Below, piece after piece: positions 1 through 10,715 of a stretch of 64,000 bases of DNA. Under the pieces are notes generated by a model. That model searched no databases. It was not told the origin of the DNA and was given only the letters and a program-made list of their open reading frames with translations. Source of the DNA: Metridium senile (taxonomy: Eukaryota; Cnidaria; Anthozoa; Actiniaria; Metridiidae); assembly GCA_949775045.1 (NCBI GenBank), contig OX459104.1, positions 3,230,429 to 3,294,428 of the forward strand. The letters are read 5' to 3'. How positions within the stretch are numbered: the first letter of the stretch is position 1; each line of letters starts with the position of its first letter. The translations under genes and the position numbers were made by a program.

Positions 1-42
1 AGGCACAGGCAGCCCTAGCAATTCACTTTTACAGTAGATATA

Positions 43-233
43 TAGACTGCGAACAGTCCCTTCTTTTCCCTCCAGATTCCGAGGAAAACGAGAGAAAAAT
101 GAGCATTTAAATAAAACACGGACGAGCGGGGATTGGGGCCGAAAAGGGGGAGGAGCGAATCCCCGCTCGCTCGTTTTATTAAAGTTAAAATTTTCTGAAT
201 TCGGAGGGAAAAGTAGGGACTGCTCGCAGTCTA
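43..233. mobile_element. MITE with 9-bp target duplication
   Basis: A 191-bp element with terminal inverted repeats of about 31 bp, starting TAGACTGCGAACAGTCCC and ending in its near-complement. It is flanked by the direct repeat GTAGATATA (34-42 and 234-242). The paralogous sequence at 14727-14790 has the same flanks with one GTAGATATA and no element, so this is an insertion that followed the duplication. It has no coding capacity. A 9-bp duplication suggests a Mutator-like or other DNA transposon, but the superfamily cannot be fixed by eye. Confidence 0.8.
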
Positions 234-751
234 GTAGATATATAAATTTCCGTATTTTTTATTTTAATAAATTTGAACATATTTCAATCCTGTGTTGTTG
301 TTTAATTTATTTTATTCATTCTGGGTAGTTTTTGAACGTTTTAGAGCATTTTATTTTAATGTTTGCCCACCTGTAATTAAGGAAATTTCCTCACATATAT
401 CTACTGTAAAAGTGAATTGCTTGGGTTTCCTGTGATTGAGGTGATGGTTTTTCGTTTATTTGTGATCAAAATGTCACGCGAGTAGTGTGACATAATAACC
501 AGTATTGGTGATTTTAAAATGCTAAAATGGCATGACTGACGTCTCAACTCTTTCCCTTCCAGACTTCATTATGTTGAGGCGACTCACGTTAACGCATTGA
601 AAGGTAAATACTGGAATGATGATGATGTCAATGCATAATGATGACGATGAGGATGGTGACAGGTCATGGTATTGATGATGATATGATGATGGCGGCGACA
701 ATGATAACAATGATGGAGATGATGACGATAATTTTAAAGATGACAATGATG

Positions 752-1090
752 ATAATAATAATAATAATAATAATTTTTATTTATAAAGCGCAAATACAAA
801 TCTGTTCTATGCGCTATACATTGATTGTTACAAACAACAACAACAGCTAGTAACAAAAAGACGTAATTACAAAGAATAAGCTAATTTGAAAAGATGAGAT
901 TTTAGTTCAGTTTTGAAAGAAGTTAGACTTGATATTTTTCTGATAGATATTGGCAGTGAGTTCCAGAGTTCAGGAGCAGCTACAGAGAAGGAGCGATGAC
1001 CATAAGATTTAAGATTATAGGACTGTACTGACAGAATATTTTGTGATGATGAACGAAGATTACGGTTCGGTTTATACATTGAAATTAGTT
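752..1090 (-). mobile_element. 5'-truncated LINE 3' end
   Basis: On the minus strand a 70-residue open frame (867-1079) carries GHRSFSVAAPELWNSLP, typical of the C-terminal end of L2/CR1-type LINE reverse transcriptase proteins. It is followed by a 3' tail with an AGCGC motif and an (ATT)n run. The same fragment occurs in gene B at 15276-15660, so it was inserted before the A/B duplication. It is a dead fragment. Confidence 0.75.
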
Positions 1091-1430
1091 CTTGATGATG
1101 ATGAAGATCGATGATGATGAGAAAGATGATGGTGATGATTATGATTATGATGATGATATATGATGATGATAATCATGATAATGATTTTGATATATGATGA
1201 TGATGATAAATGATGATATGATCATGATCATGATGAGCATGATATTGATGAGGGTGAGAATGATATGATGATGATAATTATGATGATTTGATGATGATGA
1301 TAATAATTATGAAGATGATAATGATGATGATTATCTGATGATGATGATAATTATGATGATAATTATGATGATGATAATGATGTGCTGATTATGATTATGA
1401 GCATGATCATGATGCATTTATATATCATTA
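1091..1430. repeat. GAT-type microsatellite in intron
   Basis: Imperfect GAT/GATA trinucleotide repeats fill the intron between the coiled-coil exon and the first small collagen exon. The same tract is in gene B at about 15660-16010. No other function is visible. Confidence 0.8.
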
Positions 1431-1530
1431 ACATCTAAATATTTATCATATTCCAGGAAGAGATGGACGTGATGGAGCTCCTGGAAGGACTGGTAAAAAG
1501 TCATTTTAAAATACAATGATGATTTATGAT

Positions 1531-3175
1531 TATAATAATAATAATAATAATAATTTAATATTTATATTGCGCAGGTTTCATGGGTAGATGCTCACCCGCG
1601 CATTACAATATTACAAAACGAAAGCTATACATGATATTACTAAAATTAATACAAACAGTAAGATAGAATAAAATATAGTAAGATAGAATAAAATATTTAC
1701 ATTTTTATAAGGTTATATATAAACTTGACATAATAATAAATAGCTAATGCTGGTAAAAATATTTTTAGAATGCTTTCCTAAAAAAATGTGTCTTTAATAG
1801 CTTTTTAAAATGATCAACGGTCTTTGCTTTACGAATTTCATTGGGTATAGAGTTCCATAACATGGGTGCTGCTGATACAAACGCACGGTCACCCAAGGTC
1901 TTTAATGTTTTTACTGATGGTGGTTTAAGTAAGAGCTCGTCATTAGATCGTAGATGATATCGAGATGGAATTCGTATATTAACAAGTTCATGTATATAAG
2001 ATGGCGTCAGTCTGTGGATGGCTTTATATGTTATGAGCAATATCTTGAAGTCTATCCTAAATTTAACTGGGAGCCAGTGTAATTCTTTAAGAACAGGGGT
2101 GATATGATCAAAGCGTTGAATGTTGCAGATGAGTCGCGCAGCTGTATTTTGCACTCTCTGTAGTTTCTGTAGTTGAGTTTGAGGTGTTCCATAAAGCAGG
2201 CTGTTGCAATAGTCAATGCGGCTGGTTACTAAAGCGTTTACCAGGGTCTTTGTACTTTCATGATCCAAAAATCTCCTAATTTTCCTGATACTATGAAGGT
2301 GGTAGAAAGCAGCTTTACATACTTTATTAATGTGAGTGGCCATACTGAGCTGAGAGTCAAACCAGCATCCCAAGTTCCTGACTTCACTAAGTGGCGTTAG
2401 TTGGGCGTTTCCTACACGAAGGGTGTCGATGCTGACTTTGGCAAGCTGTTGTCTTGTACCAATAATGATGAATTCCGACTTATCGTCGTTAAGTTTAAGC
2501 TTGTCTGTGATCATCCATTTCTTGATTTCGTCGATAGCACTTTGCATAGCTATGACTGCAGAGTCTTGATCAGCGGTGTCATCTGGCTTAAATGCAAGGT
2601 ATAGTTGCGTGTCGTCTGCGTAGGCGTGAGCGTTGGGGAGGTGATCTTTTAGTATGCTAAATAATTTGCTCACATATAGTATAAATATCAGAGGGCCTAG
2701 GCACGAACCCTGTGGAACCCCGTACTTCAAGTCAAACTGCTTTGATGTTGCTCCATTAACTGATACAAACTGTGAACGATTGTTTAAGTATGATGCAAAC
2801 CATGAATGAGCTGAACCTGTGACACCAAATGTTGAGTAAAGACGATCAAGAAGGATTGTGTGATCGACGGTGTCAAAAGCGGAGCTAAGATCTAACAGGA
2901 CCAACAATGTTACATGCTGTTTGTTCATATTCATTAAAATGTCGTTCTTGACTCGGAGAAGAGCCGTCTCAGTGCTGTGACGTTTGCGATATGAAGATTG
3001 TTCATTGGGATAGAGTTCGTTTGCCATACAGTGTTCATGGGTCTGATTAAACACAACCCTCTCAGTGAGCTTTGACATAAACGTGAGATTACTTATCGGG
3101 CGTAGGTTCTTGAATAAAGGCTCTGACCCAGGCTTCTTAAGCCGCGGACGAACATCAGCTTGTTTCCATTGATCT
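1531..3175 (-). mobile_element. L2/CR1-like LINE insertion, 5' truncated
   Basis: About 1.64 kb present in copy A and absent at the matching place in gene B, where the flanks join directly at about 16131. The element reads on the minus strand. Its 3' end is an ATT repeat at 1531-1555, as in elements that end in a microsatellite rather than poly(A). The 5' end is truncated inside the reverse transcriptase domain, the usual outcome of target-primed reverse transcription. Confidence 0.85.
1765..3165 (-). CDS. LINE reverse transcriptase, C-terminal part
   Basis: An open frame of about 465 codons with no internal stop, continuing upstream of the first ATG (3078) to the truncation point. Reverse transcriptase motifs appear in order: NLRPISNLT, the palm motif LLDLSSAFDTVDH, YGVPQGSCLGPLIF, and the catalytic AYADDTQLYLAF. 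The C-terminal region ends with the GDRAFVSAAPMLWNSIP block seen in L2/CR1 elements. The N-terminal endonuclease is missing because of 5' truncation, so the copy cannot move by itself. The clean frame suggests a young insertion. Confidence 0.85.
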   Translation of the reverse strand, partial: KQADVRPRLKKPGSEPLFKNLRPISNLTFMSKLTERVVFNQTHEHCMANELYPNEQSSYRKRHSTETALLRVKNDILMNMNKQHVTLLVLLDLSSAFDTVDHTILLDRLYSTFGVTGSAHSWFASYLNNRSQFVSVNGATSKQFDLKYGVPQGSCLGPLIFILYVSKLFSILKDHLPNAHAYADDTQLYLAFKPDDTADQDSAVIAMQSAIDEIKKWMITDKLKLNDDKSEFIIIGTRQQLAKVSIDTLRVGNAQLTPLSEVRNLGCWFDSQLSMATHINKVCKAAFYHLHSIRKIRRFLDHESTKTLVNALVTSRIDYCNSLLYGTPQTQLQKLQRVQNTAARLICNIQRFDHITPVLKELHWLPVKFRIDFKILLITYKAIHRLTPSYIHELVNIRIPSRYHLRSNDELLLKPPSVKTLKTLGDRAFVSAAPMLWNSIPNEIRKAKTVDHFKKLLKTHFFRKAF

Positions 3176-3435
3176 GATCAACTTACTGATGGACGTACTG
3201 ACTGACTGACAATCTGAATTACTGCAATAACAGAATTGATCCAAATATCATTTAATGTTACAGGGTTTTAAGCTCATCATGTATGACTAACTAAGTTGCT
3301 GAAAAATCTACTTTATTTTTAGAGCGGTTTTCATGAACACATGAAACATTCTTCAGTGTATTAGTCTTTTTAAATGCAAATGGAAACTAGCGAGTAAACT
3401 AGTATAGACTGCGTCGGTGTTTGATATAAATGATA

Positions 3436-3601
3436 GGTAATAGAATGAAATTTGTAACACCGTAAAAAAATGTTGACTTAACTTTACTGACGTTTCGAGC
3501 TTTAGGGCCCTTCTTTTACTCCGACGAAGGGCTAAAGCTCGAAACGTCAGTAAAGTTAAGTCAACATTTTTTTACGGTGTTACAAATTTCATTATATTAC
3601 C
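3436..3601. repeat. Foldback repeat with hammerhead-like apex
   Basis: An inverted repeat with arms of about 70 bp and a short centre. The centre carries CCGACGA, a small hairpin (GGGC-TAAA-GCTC) and GAAACGTC at 3521-3548, resembling the conserved core of hammerhead ribozymes with one changed core base. The same element is in gene B at 16391-16553. Confidence 0.7.
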
Positions 3602-3887
3602 TTATATTTTTAAATGCACCTTAATTCCATTGTGTTCTTTTGTTGTTATTTTACTATTACACTTTAACTAATACACTTTGTTTCACGGCTTAATGAGAAC
3701 AACTCTAATCCTCAGTGTTACGTATTTCTAGGTCGTGATGGTAAAGACGGCCATGACGGTAATGCAGGACCACAAGGTATAGCGCTTTGTTCTCAGATAT
3801 ATATAGCACATTGCATAAATTAAGGTTGTAGTTTCAAAGATATACATACTGATACATGCACATATCTAATGATATGCACTTTCTAAA

Positions 3888-4365
3888 CAACTACAATCAT
3901 TACAATCATTACCATCATCATCATTACCATCACCATTACCATCATCATCATTACCATCATTACCATCATCATCATTACCATCATTACCATTACCATTACC
4001 ATCATCATCATTACCATCATCATCATTACAATCATTACCATCATTATCATTACCATCATTACCATTACCATTATCATCATTACCATTACCATCATCATCA
4101 TTACCATCATTACCATTACCATCATCATCATTACCATCATTGCTATTATCATCATTACCATCATCATTATTACTATCATCATCATCATTACCATATCATC
4201 ATCATTACTACCATTACATTATTACCATCATCATCATCATCATCATAACTATCATTACCATTATCATCATCGTCATTACTATCATAACCATCATTATCAT
4301 TATCATAACTACTATCATCATCATCACAATGATTATCATCATCATTATATTATTGTTTCTTATTC
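3888..4365. repeat. CATTAC/CATCAT microsatellite
   Basis: Imperfect ATC/ATT trinucleotide repeat filling the intron before the fifth collagen exon of copy A. The equivalent tract in gene B is at 16845-17310. Translations of it give only poly-His/Tyr or poly-Met/Val. Confidence 0.9.
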
Positions 4366-4397
4366 CAACATTTGTTTGTAGGACCTCCTGGACAAAA

Positions 4398-4685
4398 AGA
4401 ACCATCAGGAGCACCTGATGATGATAGTGGTGGTGGTGGTGATGATGATGATAGTAGTAGTGGTGGTGGTGGTGGTGGTGATGATGATAGTAGTAGTGGT
4501 GGTGGTGGTGATGATGATGATGATAGTAGTAGTGGTGGTGATGATGATGATGATGATGATGATGATAGTAGTAGTGGTGGTGGTGGTGATGATGATGATA
4601 GTAGTAGTGGTGGTGGTGGTGGTGATGATGATGATAGTAGTAGTGGTGGTGGTGGTGATGATGATGATGATGATAGTAGTGGTGG

Positions 4686-4716
<31 letters not shown>

Positions 4717-4990
4717 AGCAGTAGTGGTGGTGGTTGTAGTGATGATGATGATGATAGTAGTATATAAATGTAGTAGTGGTTGAGGTAGTGGTGATGATGA
4801 TGATGATAGTAGTGGTTGTGGCAGCGGTAGTGCCGGTGAGGATGGTGGTGGTGGTTGTGATGAGGATGATTATGGCGATGATGATGTTGGGGATGATGAT
4901 GGTGGTGGTGATGATGTTGATGATGATGGTATTGATGTGGGCGATGATGTAATTGGTGATGATGGTGTTAATGATCATGGATGATAACGA
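4398..4990. repeat. GAT/GGT/AGT microsatellite overwriting exon 5
   Basis: Trinucleotide repeat that starts inside the fifth collagen exon of copy A, immediately after the GAP triplet, and continues for about 600 bp. It marks the right-hand breakpoint of homology with gene B. Confidence 0.85.
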
Positions 4991-5145
4991 ACTTAACGAA
5001 AACGATAGTGAAGGCAACAGCGTCAACGATAATCAAAAAGGCCGTACTAATCGTTATAATAACGAGACATCATTCTAATAATCTTTCAAATAATACTTAG
5101 TGTTGAATTTGTAGCTCAGTTATAACTATACTTTTTCCATCTCAG

Positions 5146-8100
5146 ATCACCCTTGCATGCCCGAGCGAACCAAACTGTCACTATCTCGAGTCTCGGCCCC
5201 AGGCGTTGCAGGTCCAGATGTCACAGGTAGCCCTAACAAATAGTCGTGTAGGTTCTAGTACCTCACAGACCGAGCTTTTAATGCTTCTACAGCAATTCTC
5301 CTCATCGAAACTTTACACGGAATACAACGTTTTTCCTAACGAGCTCGGTGACGTCAGACCCCTTAGTAACCTGGCCTGGTTGAAAGACTTTGGAGTCATG
5401 GATGATCCTATTAGATTAGAGAGACTTCTCAATGGGTTGAAGACTGATCCTTGTGGCCCCTGTCATCCCTCACAGGTATGAATGTATATATTAACTATAA
5501 ACCTTTTTGTTGCCACAATCAAAGCTACAGTACACACTCTGAAGCCTGCAAAGGATGTCGGATGTAGGATGTTTTTATTAATAGCATATTTGGTTGTACG
5601 TGTTTGTGTGATATGACCTTAACAAGTGGTAGCAATTTGATTTGATTTCATGGATAAAGTGTTTGTGCTCTATTCCACAGTAGCAATTTGATTCTATTTC
5701 GTGGATATAGTGTTTCACAGTAGCAATTTGATTCTATTTCATGGATATAGTGTTTCACAGTAGCAATTTGATTCTATTTCATGGATATAGTGTTTCACAG
5801 TAGCAATTTGATTCTATTTCATGGATATAGTGTTTCACAGTTGCAATTTGATTCTATTTCATGGATATAGTGTTTCACATTAGCAATTTGATTCTATTTC
5901 ATGGATATAGTGTTTCACAGTTGCAATTTGATTCTACTTCATGGATATAGTGTTTCACAGTAGCAATTTGATTCTATTTCATGGATATAGTGTTTCACAG
6001 TAGCAATTTGATTCTATTTCATGGATATAGTGTTTGCGCTCTATTCCACAGTTGCAATTTGATTCTATTGCATGGATATAGTATTTTCGCTCTATTAAAC
6101 AAAAAATTTATTTCATGTCTTTTAGCTACCATAATCAAGTCAGATGGTATTTTTTAGTTATTTTTAAGTTAGACTTATTTACATTTATTGATTCGTATTC
6201 ATCTGCTTTGGTTCTTTACAGGTATGGTGCATGACGGTAGATCAGTTGTGGGTAGATTTTCTTGGAATCACCAGCAACAAAAACCGACCAATGCCGTTTG
6301 TCGAAGCCATACCCCTCCGTCTATGGATATGCACCCCTATGACTAACGTTCCCATAGAAACGAGTATACAGTCCAGCCAATCAAGTCTTGACTACGAAAG
6401 AGATAGCTATTATAGAAAAGGGTCTGTTGATTCGAATCCTATTCCCCAGCCTACCTCGGCCACCTCGTCACCAGGCTGCCAGCGAGCGCATCACGTGAGT
6501 ATACCGTCATCAGTCCATGCATCCGTGTCCAGTCCTAATCTGAAAACCATACCCAAGGACGAGCTGGGCACGACCGGTGGTCAAGTTGAACTTATCGGAA
6601 GTCCTCCTGTTATAAGTTCACTTCCATCGTCACCGAGATTGCGTGACAGTGGTTTTTCGTCGTTATCTGAGTCTAAAGTGACGTCACAGTCACCGTCTAT
6701 TAATTGTACATCGCAGAATTCTTCAAATAGTCTCCATAAAGTCGCAAGTGGCGAAGTACCAGTACTTCAAGAGAATAGTGAAGATTGCGTGACACTTGAT
6801 CAGAAGTCGTCACACAACTCTCTCGACGGAAAGATGAGCCCGATGTGTATATTCAAAGCGCGTGAAACCGAGATCTCAAATAAGGCACCAGGGCACATTC
6901 CTAATGGGGGCTCTAACATGAGTGTTAATGAAGGACCTAATGAGTTACGTAAGGCTTTTGGGTCTTTTTCCAGTAATGAAGATGATAACATAGGGGCTTT
7001 TCCCATGGACGAATTTAAGGTTGCTGATATGAGCGTACTAGCAGTGGTCCCTGTCAATGTAAGTGCCCAGTTGGACCATTTTCAGTTTATATTTCTAATG
7101 CGATTACAAGAAATGATGGTTAAATTACAAGAGCAACTTGACCAAGATCGGCAAAACCATATCGCTGTGACGTGCGACAAACCATCGCAGTCTTCTCCAA
7201 GAGTAACGTTCTCTGTCCTCGCGAAAAGTGCCGAGGTGAACATTATTTTACCTCCCAGCCCAGACCCGGCACTAAATAGCAGAGGTACTAGCAGCACTAG
7301 TAGTTATTTGGACCCTGGCTTCGTTTCGGATAACGAAAGTGCGTCCCCTGAAGTACTTGTTGACAACATCAAAGATAAACCAGGATCTCAAACACCGGAT
7401 GTAAAGACCTCACTTTCAACTAATGACGTCACTTCCGGTATTGAAGGACGCGGTAGTGCGTTGTCGATGTGTGAGTCGACGGATGGATGGCTTCCCCAAG
7501 ACGGCGACAAAAACGCCGTCGCCAACACCCGTCGTGGTAGCGACGCCAGCTGTTCTAGCAGTCAACTAGGAACGAGTGTAGATTCCAGGTCCCGTAGCAG
7601 CTCCCGTAGTGCGCGGTCAGGCCGGATCGTGTCGGTGTTCACCGCAGAAGGGAATGATATCTACTTTGGACTGCTTATGGACGGTGATGATATGACTGTT
7701 AAACTCACATCACAAGAAATAAAAGTCGACGAAAAAGGGAACCTCAATTTTGAGAAATACCTTAATCAGAAATCGTTCAAACCTCCTCAAGATAGCGACA
7801 CGACCGTTCCACGTCCTCTTCCCAGTTCCCCACCCATGGTTAACATTCGAGCGGAGTTTGGGCCTGGTGCTGAAAGAAACACGCCTTCAGCAGGTGAACT
7901 AGGCTTTGCGCATGTGCAGATGAGTAATGTCGGCTTGTCTTTATTAATGAGTAATATCGAGAGTCTTAGTGAATGTTTTGATGATGAGATCTTATTACCC
8001 AAGATGCCTTTCTACGTCGAGATGAAGTCATCAAACATATGTCTCAAGGATGATAAACCGCCACGTTTACTATCCACACCCACACCCCTCCCCCTCAACG

Positions 8101-8483
8101 TCAGCCTAGAGAACATTTCAATCTTCAGAAACCAAAATGAGGTTATTAACATACGGGCATTGAATGCTTCAAATGACGGAACAGAACCATCTGTCGGTGA
8201 ACCTGTTGCGTTACATACATCACATCAATTGTCACGCACTACTAGTGATCTTAGTTTAGCCGAATCAATGTCGTCACGCTCTGATAATGATAGCGAGAGA
8301 GAGTGCCTGAAGGCTCAGTTGTCTGTGTCACGCGCTGCGTTGCACGCTGTTCAAGACGAACGCCAAGCGTTACTTAAGACGATAGAGAGATTACAATACG
8401 AACTCTCGATGTCCAACCGTGAACAGGATCGCTTACAAGCCAAAGTAGTTGCTTATCAATCAGTCAGTGGCAGGAGAAAATGA
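5146..8483 (+). CDS. BLTP3/UHRF1BP1-like protein, C-terminal exons
   Basis: Two exons, 5146-5475 and 6222-8483, joined in phase 0, give about 863 residues of the C-terminal half of a long protein. The acceptor at 5145, donor at 5476 and acceptor at 6221 all fit GT-AG. The motif DDPIRLERLLNGLKTDPC followed by VWCMTVDQLWVDFLG resembles the UHRF1BP1/UHRF1BP1L (BLTP3) family of bridge-like lipid-transfer proteins. These act at organelle contacts and in endosomal traffic. A long Ser-rich, probably disordered region follows, then a folded stretch and a final coiled coil (SERECLKAQLSVSRAALHAV to the end). The N-terminal chorein domain would lie left of the window. Family assignment is from recall of motifs, not a search. 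It shows no relation to the collagen genes around it. Confidence 0.65.
5625..6095. repeat. 40-bp minisatellite in BLTP3-like intron
   Basis: About eleven copies of a 40-bp unit beginning TAGCAATTTGATTCTATTTC fill the intron between the two BLTP3-like exons. Copies differ at a few positions, and the outermost ones are more diverged. Confidence 0.9.
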
Positions 8484-8735
8484 CATTAGAAGGTAAAATG
8501 TACCTATAGGTAGCTTTGAATATCAGTGTAGATCGCTTACAAGCTAAAGTAGTTGCTTATCAATCAGTCAGTGGCAGGAGAAAATGACACTAGAAGGTCA
8601 GTTGTACCTATAGGTAGCTTTGAATATCAGTGTAGATCGCTTACAAGCTAAAGTAGTTGCTTATCAATCAGTCAGTGGCAGGAGAAAATGACACTAGGAG
8701 GTCAATTGTACCTATAATGAATATCAGTGTAGATA
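8427..8735 (+). repeat. 104-bp triplication of the BLTP3-like gene end
   Basis: A 104-bp unit containing the last 18 codons, the stop codon and the start of the 3' UTR is repeated three times (starting at about 8427, 8531 and 8635). The second and third copies keep the coding sequence and stop but lie in the 3' UTR. They are not translated from the main frame. Confidence 0.85.
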
Positions 8736-9175
8736 TATATCGCGTGCAGTTGTAACTATAGGTATATTATCCTAGGCATCCTGTCAAGAATAATGCACCA
8801 ATAGTACAGACATACCTATAGATATATATTTTGTACCAATAGGTAGCTTTGAATAACCGTAAAGATATATATCGCGTGCAATTGTAACTATAGGTATATT
8901 ATCCTAGGCATCCTATCAAGAAAAATGCATCTATAGTACATACGTACCTATAGATATATATTTTGTATCTATAGGTAGCTTAGATTGTCACTAGTACTGT
9001 AGATATATATCGCGTGCAGTTGTAACTATAGGTATATTATCCTAGGCATCCTGTCAAGAATAATGCACCTATAGTACAGACATACCTATAGATATATATT
9101 TTGTACCTATAGGTAGCTTTGGATATCAGTATAGATATATATCGCGTGCAATTTTAACTATAGGTATATTATTTT
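8736..9175. repeat. Tandem repeat of about 130 bp
   Basis: Three to four copies of a unit containing AGATATATATCGCGTGCA, CCTAGGCATCCTGTCAAGAA and ACCTATAGGTAGCTTTG. The unit shares its last part with the 104-bp repeat before it. It lies downstream of the BLTP3-like stop codon. The ACCTATAGGT motifs are short palindromes. Confidence 0.8.
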
Positions 9176-9362
9176 TTGAAGATGACAACCTTTTTCAATT
9201 AGCTGTATACATCTATTTTAAAAGAGATTGACGGAAGGAATGGTGAACGTCGATTGCACGACCGAAAGGAACTGTGGTCCTTTTGTAATGATTATTTATG
9301 CATGGTGTGATGGCAAACGAATTCTCTGCACAATACCAGCCCCATTTAAAAATGAAAGCTTC

Positions 9363-9552
9363 TACAGTAGAACCCCGTTAATCCGCCCACCGAAGGAACA
9401 GCCCAATGTGGCCGTATTAACTGGGTGGCCGTATTAAGTGGGTAAATTTTATAGAAAATGGATGGGCGTGCATTTCGTCGGCACCTAAAAAACTGGACGC
9501 AATAACGGGGTGACCGTATTAAGCGGGTGGCCGTAAGGCGGGGTTCCACTGA
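9363..9552. mobile_element. Tc1/mariner-like MITE, copy 1
   Basis: About 187 bp with terminal inverted repeats ACAGTAGAACCCCGTTAATC and its complement. It contains repeated CCGTATTAAGCGGGT-like blocks. The second copy at 14428-14602 has clean TA ends, typical of Tc1/mariner target sites. Non-coding. Confidence 0.7.
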
Positions 9553-9693
9553 TTTGTAAAACTGTACTTAGCACTGAATTCAGACTAACACTAGCATATG
9601 TAACATGCGTAACCATGATTCCTTTCGGGTGTGCAATCGCTGTTTATCGTTCTCTCTGACAACCTTTTTGAAATAGGTGTACACAATAAACAT

Positions 9694-9978
9694 ACACCCT
9701 TTCCGAGAAAGTTTGTCACCCGTGAAAAGCACACATGCTAGTGGCGCAAAGGATCATGGATCAGTTCAGAAACTAAATGGGCATTCGGAACGCCTTTCTT
9801 GTTTAACAAGTCAGAACGGACATTTCTCAATAACATATTGATAACATATAGTGTAGCAATGTGGCCATGAAATCCCTGCGTTCTAGTAAAGTATACATAG
9901 GTAACCCACAATCCCCTGCGCTACTAGCTTGTAGGCTTTTCACTTCACGGGTGACAAAGTATCTCGGAAAGGGTTAAT
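9694..9978. mobile_element. MITE with CCTTTCCGAGAAA termini
   Basis: Inverted-repeat element of about 285 bp. The left end is ACCCTTTCCGAGAAAGTTTG and the right end is its near-complement. Related copies lie in intron 5 of genes F (53184-53458) and G (62475-62749). No coding capacity. Confidence 0.75.
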
Positions 9979-10339
9979 CACTAGACAACTTAACAATAAT
10001 TAAAACGAAAATGCAAGTTTTATGCCAACTTATGCTTAGTTAGGACTAAAGTTTCTGCTTAACAGATTTCAAAAATATGAATTCCAATTTTATTTTTGTA
10101 ACTCACATGTATTCGATATTATTGTTTGGCACACCCGCACAGAATATATCTATTTCAACAGCATATGCATATAATGAGTTTTATATTTTTATCAAGAGAA
10201 GTAAGTTAATTTAATCAAGCATCAATAGTTCGCGCGGTTGACCTGGTAAGAGCCTGCAAACGAGGCGGAGTGGACTACTACCTTAGCCTCGATTGTGTGT
10301 TCAACCAAGGCCATGATTGTCCTATGTCTGCATAATATG

Positions 10340-10715
10340 AAATGCACCCAGTTATTTGAGTAACTACAACTGAGTCGTTTTTGCGGTGAGTAACTGGATA
10401 CATCGATTTACTCAGTTATTCGAGAAACCACTACTGAGTCGTTTTTACCGTGAGTAACTGTGGATGCATCGATTTACTCAGTTATTCGAGTAACCACTAC
10501 TGAGTCGTTTTTACAGTAAGTAACTGGATGCATCGATTTACCAAGTTATTTGAGTAACCACTACTCAGTCGTTTTTACCGTGAGTAACTGTGGATGCATC
10601 GATTTACTCAGTTATTTGAGTAACCACTACTCAGTCGTTTTTACAGTAAGTAACTGGATGCATCGATTTACCAAGTTATTTGAGTAACAACTACTCAGTC
10701 GTTTTTACTCTCAAT
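10340..10715. repeat. 64-66-bp minisatellite
   Basis: Five to six copies of a unit with CTCAGTTATTCGAGTAACCA and GGATGCATCGATTTAC. Neighbouring copies differ by small substitutions and a 2-bp length change. Confidence 0.85.

Larger units (their letters stand above)
563..4767 (+). pseudogene. Partial short-chain collagen gene copy (unit A)
   Basis: Four exons matching gene B are present: 563-603 (coiled-coil end, VNALK), 1457-1492 (GRDGRDGAPGRT), 3732-3776 (GRDGKDGHDGNAGPQ) and a broken fifth exon from 4382. All keep AG acceptors, and the first three keep GT donors in phase 1. The signal-peptide exon is not in the window and the C-terminal domain exon is absent. In exon 5 a Gly-X-Y glycine is changed (QKE for QKG). 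After the GAP triplet the frame runs into a GAT/AGT/GGT repeat coding Asp, Ser and Gly until a stop at 4765-4767. The region 1-4395 parallels 14727-17360 apart from the MITE and LINE insertions. It lies upstream of BLTP3-like exons on the same strand, so it is probably inside an intron of that gene. Probably non-functional. Confidence 0.8.

Noticed and set aside
4214..5026. 270-codon minus-strand frame rich in His, Tyr, Ile and Thr
   Set aside because: Crosses two trinucleotide repeats and a collagen exon on the other strand; low complexity only.
10340..10715. Regular repeats that might look like a CRISPR array
   Set aside because: The whole 64-66-bp unit repeats, with no unique spacers, and the DNA is clearly animal.
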